Source: Clostridiales bacterium (lineage in GTDB: Bacteria; Bacillota; Clostridia; Tissierellales; Sedimentibacteraceae). From it: a stretch of 11,102 nucleotides of DNA. Below, one piece after another: positions 1 to 5,816 of the stretch. The stretch spans positions 2,330-13,431 of the forward strand of contig DMJQ01000048.1 in the NCBI GenBank assembly GCA_003457065.1, given 5' to 3'. The number at the start of each line of letters is the position of its first letter. Within the stretch, counting starts at the first letter, position 1. The position numbers were made by a program, and so were the translations under genes. Below the pieces are notes generated by a model that was not told where the DNA came from, made no database searches, and saw only the letters and a list, made by a program, of their open reading frames with translations.

Positions 1-2
1 CG

Positions 3-1196
3 GAATTTTCAGAAAAAGCCGATGTTTATATTGTAAATACATGTACGGTTACCAATTTCGGGGATAAAAAATCCCGCCAGATGATACGGCGGGCTAAAAA
101 ACATAATCCTGAGGCTATTTTAGTTGCCTGCGGCTGCTATGCTCAGGTGGCGCCGGAGGAGGTTTCTAAAATTGAAGAGGTTAACCTTATCATAGGCACA
201 AAAGACAGGGCCAATATTGTAAATATTGTGGAAAACTACTCCGCTTCAAAAGGCACGGAAAGCTGTGTTTCCGATATTATGCTGGAAAGGGAATTTGAAG
301 AGCTTACGGTGGAAAGCCTTAGTGACAGGCAAAGGGCTTATTTAAAGATACAGGAAGGCTGCGACAGGTTCTGTACCTATTGCATCATACCCTTTGCAAG
401 AGGCCCCGTAAGAAGCCGTTCCATTCAGTCCATTGCGGAAGAAGCCCAAAGACTTTCTGAAAACGGATATAAGGAAATTGTATTAGCCGGTATACATGTT
501 GCTTCTTATGGAAAAGATTTAGGAGATATTAATTTAGTTTCCGTCCTTAAAAAGATTCATGAGATTGACGGTATCAAGAGAATCCGTTTCAGCTCTGTAG
601 AGCCTACGGTTATCACCAATGACTTTATAAATGCCCTTAAAGCCATGCCTAAAGTATGTGAGCATTTTCATCTTTCTCTTCAATCCGGCTGCGACAATAC
701 TCTTAAGCGCATGAACAGAAGGTATACGGCTGCTGAATATGAAAATGCGGTAAATCTCCTGAGAGAAAATTTCCCCGATGTAGGCATTACGACAGACATT
801 ATTGTAGGTTTTCCCGGAGAAACCGATGAGGACTTTAAAGAAAGCATGGCCTTTGCAAAAAGAATGAAGCTTTCTAAAATACATGTATTTCCCTATTCTC
901 CTAAGGTAGGAACAAAGGCGGCTTTATTTAAAGACCAAATTCCCGAGAAAATAAAGCATGAACGAGCCGCTTTAATGGGAGAAACCGGAGAAAAGCTTCA
1001 AATAGATTTTTTAAAGGGCTTTATCGGAAGAGAACTGGAAGTTTTGTATGAAGAGGAAAAAGACGGCGTATTTTCCGGTCATGCCTCTAATTACATAAAT
1101 GTCAGAACAAAAAGCAGAAAAAATATTATAAACGAAATATTCAAGGTTAAAATAAAGGATATTGACAGTTTTTCTCTTATTTCGGAGGAAATTTAA
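3..1196 (+). CDS. mtaB: tRNA t6A37 methylthiotransferase MtaB (5'-truncated by window edge)
   Basis: Radical-SAM methylthiotransferase that converts N6-threonylcarbamoyladenosine at tRNA position 37 to its 2-methylthio form (ms2t6A). The reading frame is open from base 3 and has no start, so about 30-40 N-terminal residues lie outside the window; 397 residues are visible. In order: the end of the N-terminal MTTase domain with NTCTVT (Cys codon 42-44) and CGCYAQ, which supply ligands of the auxiliary 4Fe-4S cluster; the radical-SAM motif CDRFCTYC (Cys codons 360, 372, 381); then a C-terminal TRAM-like RNA-binding segment. The IIPFARGPVRSRS stretch after the SAM cysteines is typical of MtaB and differs from the MiaB version. 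An internal ATG at 81 is not the start, because conserved sequence continues upstream of it. The family call is firm; the subfamily rests on motif style. Confidence 0.95.
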   Translation, partial: EFSEKADVYIVNTCTVTNFGDKKSRQMIRRAKKHNPEAILVACGCYAQVAPEEVSKIEEVNLIIGTKDRANIVNIVENYSASKGTESCVSDIMLEREFEELTVESLSDRQRAYLKIQEGCDRFCTYCIIPFARGPVRSRSIQSIAEEAQRLSENGYKEIVLAGIHVASYGKDLGDINLVSVLKKIHEIDGIKRIRFSSVEPTVITNDFINALKAMPKVCEHFHLSLQSGCDNTLKRMNRRYTAAEYENAVNLLRENFPDVGITTDIIVGFPGETDEDFKESMAFAKRMKLSKIHVFPYSPKVGTKAALFKDQIPEKIKHERAALMGETGEKLQIDFLKGFIGRELEVLYEEEKDGVFSGHASNYINVRTKSRKNIINEIFKVKIKDIDSFSLISEEI

Positions 1197-1208
1197 CTAA
1201 AATGTAAT

Positions 1209-1237
1209 TTGCATATTATTTGGTTTTGTATTATTAT
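1209..1237 (+). promoter_or_regulatory. possible sigma-A promoter for ireB-ruvX-DUF1292
   Basis: TTGCAT (1209-1214) and TATTAT (1232-1237) are 17 bases apart in the 88-base gap between mtaB and ireB. The -10 matches consensus at 5 of 6 positions, the -35 only at 3 of 6. Read-through from mtaB is the alternative, since no clear terminator is seen in the gap. Confidence 0.4.
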
Positions 1238-1284
1238 GAATATGTGTTAATTAGTTTGTTCTTATTCCCATGGAGTGTGATTAA

Positions 1285-1548
1285 ATGAAAAGATTAAGTG
1301 AAACTCAAAAGTTTACCGAATTTGATAAAATCTCCAAAAACGAAGCAAAGGAAATTTTAAGAGAAATTTACTATGCGCTCAAGGAAAAGGGATATAACCC
1401 TGTAAATCAAATCGTAGGATATATACTTTCAGGTGACCCTACCTATATCACAAGCCACAGAAACGCCAGAGTGCTTGTAGGAAAGCTTGAAAGGGATGAG
1501 CTTTTAGAGGAAATGGTAACTTTTTATTTAGAGAATAATACTTTATAA
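1285..1548 (+). CDS. ireB: IreB / UPF0297 (YrzL) family regulatory protein
   Basis: Small conserved cytosolic protein of 87 residues, the usual length. In Enterococcus faecalis, IreB is a phosphorylation substrate of the PASTA kinase IreK and negatively affects cephalosporin resistance; its role in clostridia is less clear. The family signature [17 protein letters not shown] is at residues 36-52, followed by a charged RDELLEE helix at 70-76. The flexible N terminus has SETQKF, and Thr7 is a plausible kinase target by analogy with the enterococcal protein; this is inference. GGAG at 1272-1275, nine bases before ATG 1285, sets the start; an ATG at 1270 runs straight into a stop. The stop overlaps the ruvX start by one base (TAATG), indicating translational coupling. 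Confidence 0.95.
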   Translation: MKRLSETQKFTEFDKISKNEAKEILREIYYALKEKGYNPVNQIVGYILSGDPTYITSHRNARVLVGKLERDELLEEMVTFYLENNTL

Positions 1549-2009
1549 TGCGTATTTTAGGTCTTGATTACGGGGATAAGACAATAGGCGTAGCAATGAG
1601 TGATTTACTTGGAATAACTGCCCAAGGTATTGAGATTGTCAGAAGAACGGATGAAAACAGCTTTAAAAAAAGCATCGCTCGTTTAAGAGAAATTATTAGA
1701 GAATATGAAATAAAAACCATCGTTTTGGGATATCCTAAGAACATGGACAACTCTGAGGGCATAAGATGTCAAAAGACTTTGGAATTTCGTGACAGGCTCC
1801 AAAGAAATTTTAAAAGCATGGAAATAATATTATGGGATGAAAGGCTGTCAACAGTTGCAACTGAACGCAATTTAATTGCTTCCGGCATGAACTTTTTTGA
1901 AAGAAAAGAAGTAATTGATAAAATTGCAGCAGTCTATATCCTTCAGGGCTATTTAGATTATTTAAATAATAAAAACGGTGAAGGTGGATATAATAATGGA
2001 AAAGAATAA
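1548..2009 (+). CDS. ruvX: RuvX/YqgF family putative pre-16S rRNA nuclease (Holliday-junction resolvase fold)
   Basis: RNase H-fold nuclease of 153 residues, slightly longer than the typical 138-150 because of a polar C-terminal tail. YqgF acts in maturation of the 16S rRNA 5' end in Escherichia coli; the Holliday-junction resolvase label comes from the fold. Acidic residues expected in the active site are visible: Asp7 in LDYGDKTIG, Asp97 in DERLST, and Asp124 in DKIAAVYILQGYLD. The family loop GYPKNMDNSEG is at 61-71. The gene has no strong ribosome binding site of its own and overlaps the ireB stop by one base, so translation is probably coupled. Its last 14 bases overlap the start of the DUF1292 gene. 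This order (ireB, ruvX, DUF1292) is common in Clostridia. Confidence 0.95.
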   Translation: MRILGLDYGDKTIGVAMSDLLGITAQGIEIVRRTDENSFKKSIARLREIIREYEIKTIVLGYPKNMDNSEGIRCQKTLEFRDRLQRNFKSMEIILWDERLSTVATERNLIASGMNFFERKEVIDKIAAVYILQGYLDYLNNKNGEGGYNNGKE

Positions 2010-2310
2010 TGATAATTTTGACGAATTCGATGAATTTGACGATGAAGATGTAATTGAATCCATTACGGTAACAGACGAAGACGGAAATGAAATAGAGTTT
2101 TATATTTTAGATGTCGTTGAGCATAAGGGCGGAACTTATCTTCTGGTAATAGAAGATATAGAAGACGATGATACGGAAGCCACCATCATAAAAGAGGTTG
2201 AAGTAGACGGAGACGACGTAGTTTACGAGCTTATCGAAGACGAAGAGGAATTTAATATTATTGCGGAGCTTTTTGAGAATAATAACGAGGATTACGATAT
2301 AGAGCTATAA
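1996..2310 (+). CDS. DUF1292 (YrzB-like) acidic protein
   Basis: Very acidic 104-residue protein of unknown function. The first 21 residues are mostly Asp, Glu, Asn and Phe (NDNFDEFDEFDDED). They are followed by the family core ITVTDEDGNEIEFYILDVVE, a Gly-containing turn (HKGGTYLLV) and a second acidic strand region ending in EEEFNIIAELFEN. The protein has no signal peptide or membrane segment and no recognisable catalytic motif. ATG 1996 is chosen because AAGGTGG at 1981-1987 lies eight bases upstream; a GTG at 1978 in the same frame would place the ribosome binding site inside the gene. The start overlaps ruvX by 14 bases, so it is the third gene of that unit. A Fur-family gene often follows this gene in related genomes, but none follows here. 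Confidence 0.9.
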   Translation: MEKNNDNFDEFDEFDDEDVIESITVTDEDGNEIEFYILDVVEHKGGTYLLVIEDIEDDDTEATIIKEVEVDGDDVVYELIEDEEEFNIIAELFENNNEDYDIEL

Positions 2311-2318
2311 TTTATTTT

Positions 2319-2356
2319 CGCTTAGGGTGTTCCAATTTTGCCTTAAGCGTTGTTTT
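2319..2356 (+). terminator. probable intrinsic terminator after the DUF1292 gene
   Basis: CGCTTAGG (2319-2326) pairs with CCTTAAGCG (2341-2349) with one bulged T and a loop of about 14 bases. It is followed by TGTTTTTT. It starts nine bases after the stop of the last gene in the unit, where a terminator is expected. Confidence 0.55.
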
Positions 2357-2460
2357 TTGTTAAAGGATTTATGATAGACGAGGCTTTTTATTAGGAAAAG
2401 ACTTTTATTTTGATTAAAAATCGGTTTTAGATTCGTTTAATATAAAATATGAAGATGATG

Positions 2461-2482
2461 CCTCTCGGCGGAAGAGGTTTTT
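2461..2482 (+). terminator. second intrinsic-terminator-like hairpin in the gap before rnj
   Basis: CCTCT (2461-2465), a seven-base loop (CGGCGGA) and AGAGG (2473-2477) run directly into TTTTT. The form is that of a rho-independent terminator, but no gene ends just before it. It could terminate a small RNA, catch read-through from the upstream unit, or be left from a lost gene. Confidence 0.55.
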
Positions 2483-2530
2483 ATATATTCTTTAATTTAA
2501 AATGTCATGTTTATTCAATAAACCTTAGAG

Positions 2531-2561
2531 CAATAATAAAATAATGAAAATTTTATTATTG
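2531..2561. repeat. AT-only perfect inverted repeat, 12-bp arms
   Basis: CAATAATAAAAT (2531-2542) and ATTTTATTATTG (2550-2561) are exact reverse complements around a seven-base loop. With almost no GC it is a weak terminator. It could be a protein-binding site or simply an AT-rich spacer. Function is not known. Confidence 0.6.
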
Positions 2562-2602
2562 ATTAGGTTCTTATTTTAATGTTTATTTTGAGAAAATCTT
2601 AC

Positions 2603-2716
2603 AAGGCTTTTATTTGCGAACGGAACTTTAAGCCTTTTAAAGCCTATGTTTATTTAGGCATAAAAGCAAATGGACGGTACATAACTTTGAAAAAAGTTTT
2701 AGCCTTTTATAAGGCT
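2603..2716 (+). promoter_or_regulatory. candidate structured leader upstream of rnj
   Basis: Four short segments are mutually complementary: AAGGCT (2603-2608), AGCCTT (2631-2636), AGCCTT (2701-2706) and AAGGCT (2711-2716). The last two form a tight hairpin with loop TTAT; the first two form a 7-bp stem (2603-2609 with 2630-2636). Between them lie GCCTA/TAGGC (2642-2659) and AACTTT-GAAA-AAAGTT (2683-2698). Alternative pairings are possible, which suggests an RNA switch or processing element, provided a promoter lies upstream of 2600. No known riboswitch class is recognised. Confidence 0.35.
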
Positions 2717-2743
2717 TGTTATTTGTGTGTTTTTAAAGCTGTA

Positions 2744-2772
2744 TTAAAACGTGAATACAGAGAACATATACT
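2744..2772 (+). promoter_or_regulatory. possible promoter for rnj
   Basis: TTAAAA (2744-2749) and TATACT (2767-2772) are spaced by 17 bases. Transcription would begin near 2779, giving a leader of only about 24 bases. If this is the main promoter, the hairpins at 2603-2716 would not be in the rnj mRNA. Both boxes are imperfect in an AT-rich area. Confidence 0.35.
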
Positions 2773-2802
2773 ATATTAGAATAATTCGGAGGTGCAATTT
2801 AT

Positions 2803-4491
2803 TTGGCAGAGAAGAAAAATAACAAAAGTCCTGGCAAGCTTAAGGTAATTGCCTTAGGCGGACTTCAGGAAATCGGAAAGAATATGACCATATTTGAATA
2901 TGGGAACGAAATTATCATAGTCGATTGCGGCGTTGCTTTCCCACAGGACGATATGCTCGGCATCGACCTTGTAATACCGGATTTCACTTATCTTCAGAAA
3001 AACAGGGATAAGATAAAGGGTTTGCTTCTTACCCATGGTCATGAGGACCATATAGGTTCAATACCCTATTTTTTAAAGGAATTTGATGTTCCCATCTATG
3101 GAACAAGGCTTACTTTAGGCCTTTTGGAAAATAAGCTCAGAGAGCACGGACTTCTTGAAAAGACCACCCTGAACTGTGTTAAGGCAGGGGATACGGTTAA
3201 ATTTAAGAATTTTAAGGTAGAATTTATTTGTACTACCCACAGCATAGCTGATTCGGTAGCTATGGCTATCTATACCCCGGCAGGCTTGGTAGTTCATTCA
3301 GGCGATTTTAAAATAGACTATACCCCCATTCACGGGGACGCTATAGATTTACAGCGCTTTGCAGAGCTTGGAAAAGAAGGCGTTCTCCTTTTCCTTTGTG
3401 AAAGCACGAATTGTGACCAGCCGGGATACACCATGAGCGAAAAAACCGTAGGGCAGATTTTTGAAAGAATATTTGAAGAAAGCCCTACCCAAAGAATTAT
3501 GGTTGCTACATTCTCATCAAATATCCATAGAATTCAGCAAATCGTAAATTCTGCGGTAAAACATCACAGAAAGATTGCCGTTATGGGCAGAAGCATGGAA
3601 AATTCCGTTCGTACTGCCAGTGAGCTGGGATATTTGGATATCCCCAAGAACGCGCTTATAGAAATAAGCGAGATAAAAAATTATACGGATAAGCAGCTTG
3701 TTATTATAACCACCGGAAGCCAGGGAGAGCCTATGGCGGCCCTTTCAAGAATGGCCTCAAACGAGCATAGGCAGGTGGAAATAAAGCCGGGAGACAAAAT
3801 AATCATTTCGGCTTCACCGATACCCGGAAACGAAAAAACCATTTCCAAGGTTATCAATGAGCTTCTTAAAAAAGGGGCGGAGGTTGTATACGAAGGCGCT
3901 TTAAAAGAGGTTCACGTATCGGGGCATGCAAAGCAGGAAGAGCTTAAACTTCTGCATGCGCTTGTAAAACCTAAATACCTTATGCCGGTCCACGGAGAAT
4001 ATAAGCATCTTTTTAAGCATCAGGAACTTGCCATGTCCATGGGTATGAAGAAAAAGGACATCTTCATCATGGGCATAGGAGAAGTCCTTGAGGTTAATCA
4101 AAGGGGTGCTAAAATAAACGGAAGCGTTCCTTCAGGCCAGATATTTGTAGACGGCCTTGGGGTAGGTGATGTCGGAAATATCGTAATCAGAGACAGAAAG
4201 CATTTATCCCAGGACGGACTTATGATTGTTGTTGTAACGATGGAAAAGGAATCCAGCCAGATACTTGCAGGGCCTGATATTATATCGAGAGGCTTCGTTT
4301 ACGTAAAAGAAAGCGAAAACCTTATAGAAGAGGCCAGGAACGTAGTAATGGAGGCCCTCGCAAAATGCGAAAGAAAGCAGATTTCAGACTGGTCTTATAT
4401 AAAAAGCCTCATAAGAGACTCTCTCAGAGAGTATTTATGGCAGAAAACAAAGAGAAGACCTATGATACTTCCTATTATCATGGAGGTATAA
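2803..4491 (+). CDS. rnj: ribonuclease J (RNase J1-type)
   Basis: Beta-CASP metallo-beta-lactamase ribonuclease with 5'-to-3' exonuclease and endonuclease activity, central to mRNA turnover and rRNA processing in Gram-positive bacteria. It has 562 residues, close to the 555 of Bacillus subtilis RNase J1. Zinc-binding residues are visible in order: HGHEDH at 78-83, His146 (TTHSIAD), Asp168 (HSGDF), and His397 (MPVHGEY). The beta-CASP part includes HVSGHA at 371-376. The C-terminal domain runs to the family ending with KRRPMILPIIMEV. The start is TTG 2803: GGAGGTG at 2788-2794 sits eight bases upstream, and the next in-frame ATG falls inside the conserved fold. The gene stands alone, with a strong terminator behind it. 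The weak start codon may limit expression. Confidence 0.97.
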   Translation: MAEKKNNKSPGKLKVIALGGLQEIGKNMTIFEYGNEIIIVDCGVAFPQDDMLGIDLVIPDFTYLQKNRDKIKGLLLTHGHEDHIGSIPYFLKEFDVPIYGTRLTLGLLENKLREHGLLEKTTLNCVKAGDTVKFKNFKVEFICTTHSIADSVAMAIYTPAGLVVHSGDFKIDYTPIHGDAIDLQRFAELGKEGVLLFLCESTNCDQPGYTMSEKTVGQIFERIFEESPTQRIMVATFSSNIHRIQQIVNSAVKHHRKIAVMGRSMENSVRTASELGYLDIPKNALIEISEIKNYTDKQLVIITTGSQGEPMAALSRMASNEHRQVEIKPGDKIIISASPIPGNEKTISKVINELLKKGAEVVYEGALKEVHVSGHAKQEELKLLHALVKPKYLMPVHGEYKHLFKHQELAMSMGMKKKDIFIMGIGEVLEVNQRGAKINGSVPSGQIFVDGLGVGDVGNIVIRDRKHLSQDGLMIVVVTMEKESSQILAGPDIISRGFVYVKESENLIEEARNVVMEALAKCERKQISDWSYIKSLIRDSLREYLWQKTKRRPMILPIIMEV

Positions 4492-4524
4492 AAACAAGGC
4501 TGAATTAATAATTCATCAATAATC

Positions 4525-4585
4525 TACTGCTGTCTTCCACGGATTGCAAAAAGCAATTTGTTTTATGGAAGCCAGCAGTATTTTT
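4525..4585 (+). terminator. strong intrinsic terminator after rnj
   Basis: TACTGCTG (4525-4532) pairs perfectly with CAGCAGTA (4573-4580). After one mismatch the stem continues with CTTCCA (4534-4539) and TGGAAG (4566-4571). A smaller hairpin TTGC-AAAAA-GCAA (4544-4556) sits in the loop. The stem runs into ATTTTTATT. Confidence 0.85.
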
Positions 4586-4587
4586 AT

Positions 4588-4815
4588 TATATAAATTTAT
4601 GTCTGCAGCAATACTTTTAAAGCCTCCTAAAAGCAAAGCTGGAATGCCGGCTTTCGAGTGTTTTAAAATAATTTTAAAGTTCTTTTACTACAGCATGCTT
4701 TGAAACGCCGAAGCTTAGTTTGCATTGCCTGGGAAAGTGATTTCTTCGTTAAAAACAATGGAAATGCCTTTAATGTTTTTGCGCCTTTTCCTCGAATTTC
4801 CGTTTTAAAAAACTG
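4588..4815. other. non-coding spacer between rnj and the GntR gene
   Basis: No gene is supported here. Two hairpins are visible: CTTTTA/TAAAAG (4614-4633), whose loop contains the anti-Shine-Dalgarno-like CCTCC, and AAAGCTGG-AATG-CCGGCTTT (4635-4654, one G-U pair) followed by a weak T-rich stretch. The second could be a backup terminator. Nothing else stands out. Confidence 0.6.
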
Positions 4816-4845
4816 TTGGAAGATTGGCGGGTTATATGTTATAGT
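4816..4845 (+). promoter_or_regulatory. sigma-A promoter with extended -10 for the GntR gene
   Basis: TTGGAA (4816-4821) and TATAGT (4840-4845) are 18 bases apart, and TG at 4837-4838 gives an extended -10 (TGNTATAGT). Transcription would start near 4852, after an upstream TTG codon at 4851, which supports ATG 4890 as the true start of the regulator. Confidence 0.6.
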
Positions 4846-4850
4846 TTATA

Positions 4851-4864
4851 TTGAACGTGTACAA
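4851..4864. promoter_or_regulatory. candidate autoregulatory operator at the GntR gene start site
   Basis: TTGAACGTGTACAA is an imperfect palindrome (10 of 14 positions, pattern TTG-AC--GT-CAA) lying over the expected transcription start. It has GT..AC half-sites of the kind bound by GntR/FadR-family proteins and partly resembles the cit palindrome at 5757. This is inference from pattern only. Confidence 0.3.
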
Positions 4865-4889
4865 AAAATCAATTATTAGTGAGGTTTTT

Positions 4890-5564
4890 ATGGAGCTTTT
4901 AAAAATTGATGAAAATGATTTAAGGCCTACAAGGGATATAGTATTTGAGATTTTGAGAAAAGCAATATTAGACGGAAAGCTTGCGCAAAATGAAAGAATT
5001 ATGGAAACGGCTGTTGCAGAAGAGCTTAAAATAAGCCGTACGCCTGTTAGAGAGGCATTCAGGAAGCTTGAAGCTGAAGGCCTTGTTGAGTATCATCCGA
5101 AAAGAGGAACCGTAGTAAGAAGCATAACGAAAGAATCAATAATAGAAATATATGACATGCGAGAGGTTTTAGAAGGTCTTGCCGTAAGGCTTGTCTGTAT
5201 AAAAGGCTATAAAGTAGTTATTGCATCTTTAAAAGATACTGTTGAGAATATGGAAAAGGCCAATGACGAAGGCGCGTATGAAACGCTTTATGCTCTCCAC
5301 GACCAGTATAACAAAACAGTTTTAGAAGCGGCGGGAAGCAAAAGGCTTAAGGAAAATCTTCTTAATTTATATGAATATATAGTAAGCTTCAGAAAGATAA
5401 CATTATCTCATAACCAAAGAAGAAGCATATCCGTTGCAGACCATAAAAAGATAGTAGATTTAATAGCAGAAGGCAATCCCGAAGCCGCCGAGGAATATTG
5501 CAGAAAGCATATTAGAAAGGCCAAAGAAACCCTTCTTAATAAATTAGGCATCAATAAGGATTAA
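4890..5564 (+). CDS. GntR family transcriptional regulator, FadR/FCD subfamily
   Basis: Cytosolic DNA-binding regulator of 224 residues, the usual size for the FCD subgroup. The N-terminal winged helix-turn-helix spans about residues 11-78, with the signature ISRTPVREAFRKLEAEGLVEYHPKRGTVV. The helical FCD ligand domain covers about 83-220. Its metal and ligand residues fit the family pattern: Asp89, His127, His175 and His197, which usually hold a metal that binds a carboxylate effector. ATG 4890 is chosen because GAGG at 4881-4884 precedes it and the promoter lies after the upstream TTG. It sits directly before citDEF. CitO, a GntR-family protein, controls citrate genes in Enterococcus faecalis, so a role as the cit regulator is likely; whether it activates or represses cannot be read from the sequence. 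Confidence 0.92.
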   Translation: MELLKIDENDLRPTRDIVFEILRKAILDGKLAQNERIMETAVAEELKISRTPVREAFRKLEAEGLVEYHPKRGTVVRSITKESIIEIYDMREVLEGLAVRLVCIKGYKVVIASLKDTVENMEKANDEGAYETLYALHDQYNKTVLEAAGSKRLKENLLNLYEYIVSFRKITLSHNQRRSISVADHKKIVDLIAEGNPEAAEEYCRKHIRKAKETLLNKLGINKD

Positions 5565-5582
5565 TATATTTTAAGGCCATTA

Positions 5583-5643
5583 TTTTTAAAGATCAAAAAT
5601 ACGCGGATTATTCTTTACATGTTTTTGATTTTATCTTTAAAAA
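5583..5643. repeat. long AT-rich inverted repeat behind the GntR gene
   Basis: TTTTTAAAGAT (5583-5593) pairs with ATCTTTAAAAA (5633-5643). The stem continues with CAAAAA (5594-5599) and TTTTTG (5622-5627), leaving a five-base bulge on the 3' side. The outer arm shares its A-run with the terminator that follows. Confidence 0.55.
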
Positions 5644-5644
5644 A

Positions 5645-5667
5645 CCATTACAATAATGGCTTTTTTT
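5645..5667 (+). terminator. intrinsic terminator between the GntR gene and citD
   Basis: CCATTA (5645-5650), loop CAA and TAATGG (5654-5659) are followed by C and seven T residues. An A-run just upstream (5639-5644) would allow function in both directions. It separates the regulator transcript from the cit operon, which has its own promoter. Confidence 0.85.
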
Positions 5668-5729
5668 ATGCAAATCTACAGAAAAGCAAAGCAATAATAT
5701 AATGCAATTTAACAAAATATCATAAATGC

Positions 5730-5758
5730 TTGCGAAAGATTTTTTTTTGCTGTAATAT
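5730..5758 (+). promoter_or_regulatory. candidate promoter of the cit operon
   Basis: TTGCGA (5730-5735) and TAATAT (5753-5758) are 17 bases apart, with a T-run and a TG dinucleotide in the spacer. Both boxes are only moderate matches, which suits a regulated promoter. The palindrome at 5757-5766 overlaps the end of the -10. Confidence 0.45.
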
Positions 5759-5766
5759 GTATACAT
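5757..5766. promoter_or_regulatory. candidate GntR operator (perfect palindrome) at the cit promoter
   Basis: ATGTATACAT is a perfect 10-bp palindrome. Its core TGTATACA has the GT..AC half-site geometry described for the FadR group of GntR regulators. It overlaps the -10 box and the expected start site, where binding would block transcription. The GntR/FCD protein coded directly upstream is the obvious candidate ligand. Confidence 0.45.
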
Positions 5767-5792
5767 GGATACACAAATACATACATACACAA
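5761..5792. repeat. four 8-bp tandem units (ATACAYNN) in the cit leader
   Basis: Four consecutive octamers read ATACATGG, ATACACAA, ATACATAC and ATACACAA. The second and fourth are identical. They fill the space between the operator and the citD ribosome binding site. They could be iterated binding sites, a slippage-prone repeat, or chance in an A/C-rich leader. Confidence 0.6.
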
Positions 5793-5816
5793 AGATTCTT
5801 GTTAGGAGGCGGCAAT

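Larger units (their letters stand above)
2311..2802 (+). other. gene-poor 490-base gap between DUF1292 gene and rnj
   Basis: No supported protein gene lies in this stretch. It holds two terminator-like hairpins (2319-2356, 2461-2482), an AT-only perfect hairpin (2531-2561) and a run of short complementary segments (2603-2716) just before rnj. A 66-codon frame at 2579-2779 has no ribosome binding site at proper spacing and no recognisable protein character. In many Clostridia a fur-type gene sits at this point; no trace of its zinc-site motifs is seen. Confidence 0.7.

Noticed and set aside
534-884. 116-codon open frame on the - strand inside mtaB
   Set aside because: Antisense to a well-conserved radical-SAM gene, no ribosome binding site and no recognisable domain.
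2579-2779. 66-codon open frame before rnj
   Set aside because: The only purine-rich stretch upstream is a weak AGG about 11 bases away, the product is an unrecognisable Lys/Tyr/Phe-rich string reflecting AT-rich DNA, and it spans the repeated AGCCTT segments.
4851-4889. Longer N terminus for the GntR regulator from TTG 4851
   Set aside because: The likely transcription start lies at about 4852, and ATG 4890 has GAGG at 4881-4884 and gives the normal family length.
5668-5729. Searched for a catabolite-repression (cre) site upstream of citD
   Set aside because: No sequence close to the cre consensus was found; the area is simply AT-rich.
5730-5816. Longer N terminus for CitD starting at a TTG
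   Set aside because: It would translate the promoter, operator and tandem repeat; ATG 5817 has an ideal AGGAGG and matches the family N terminus.
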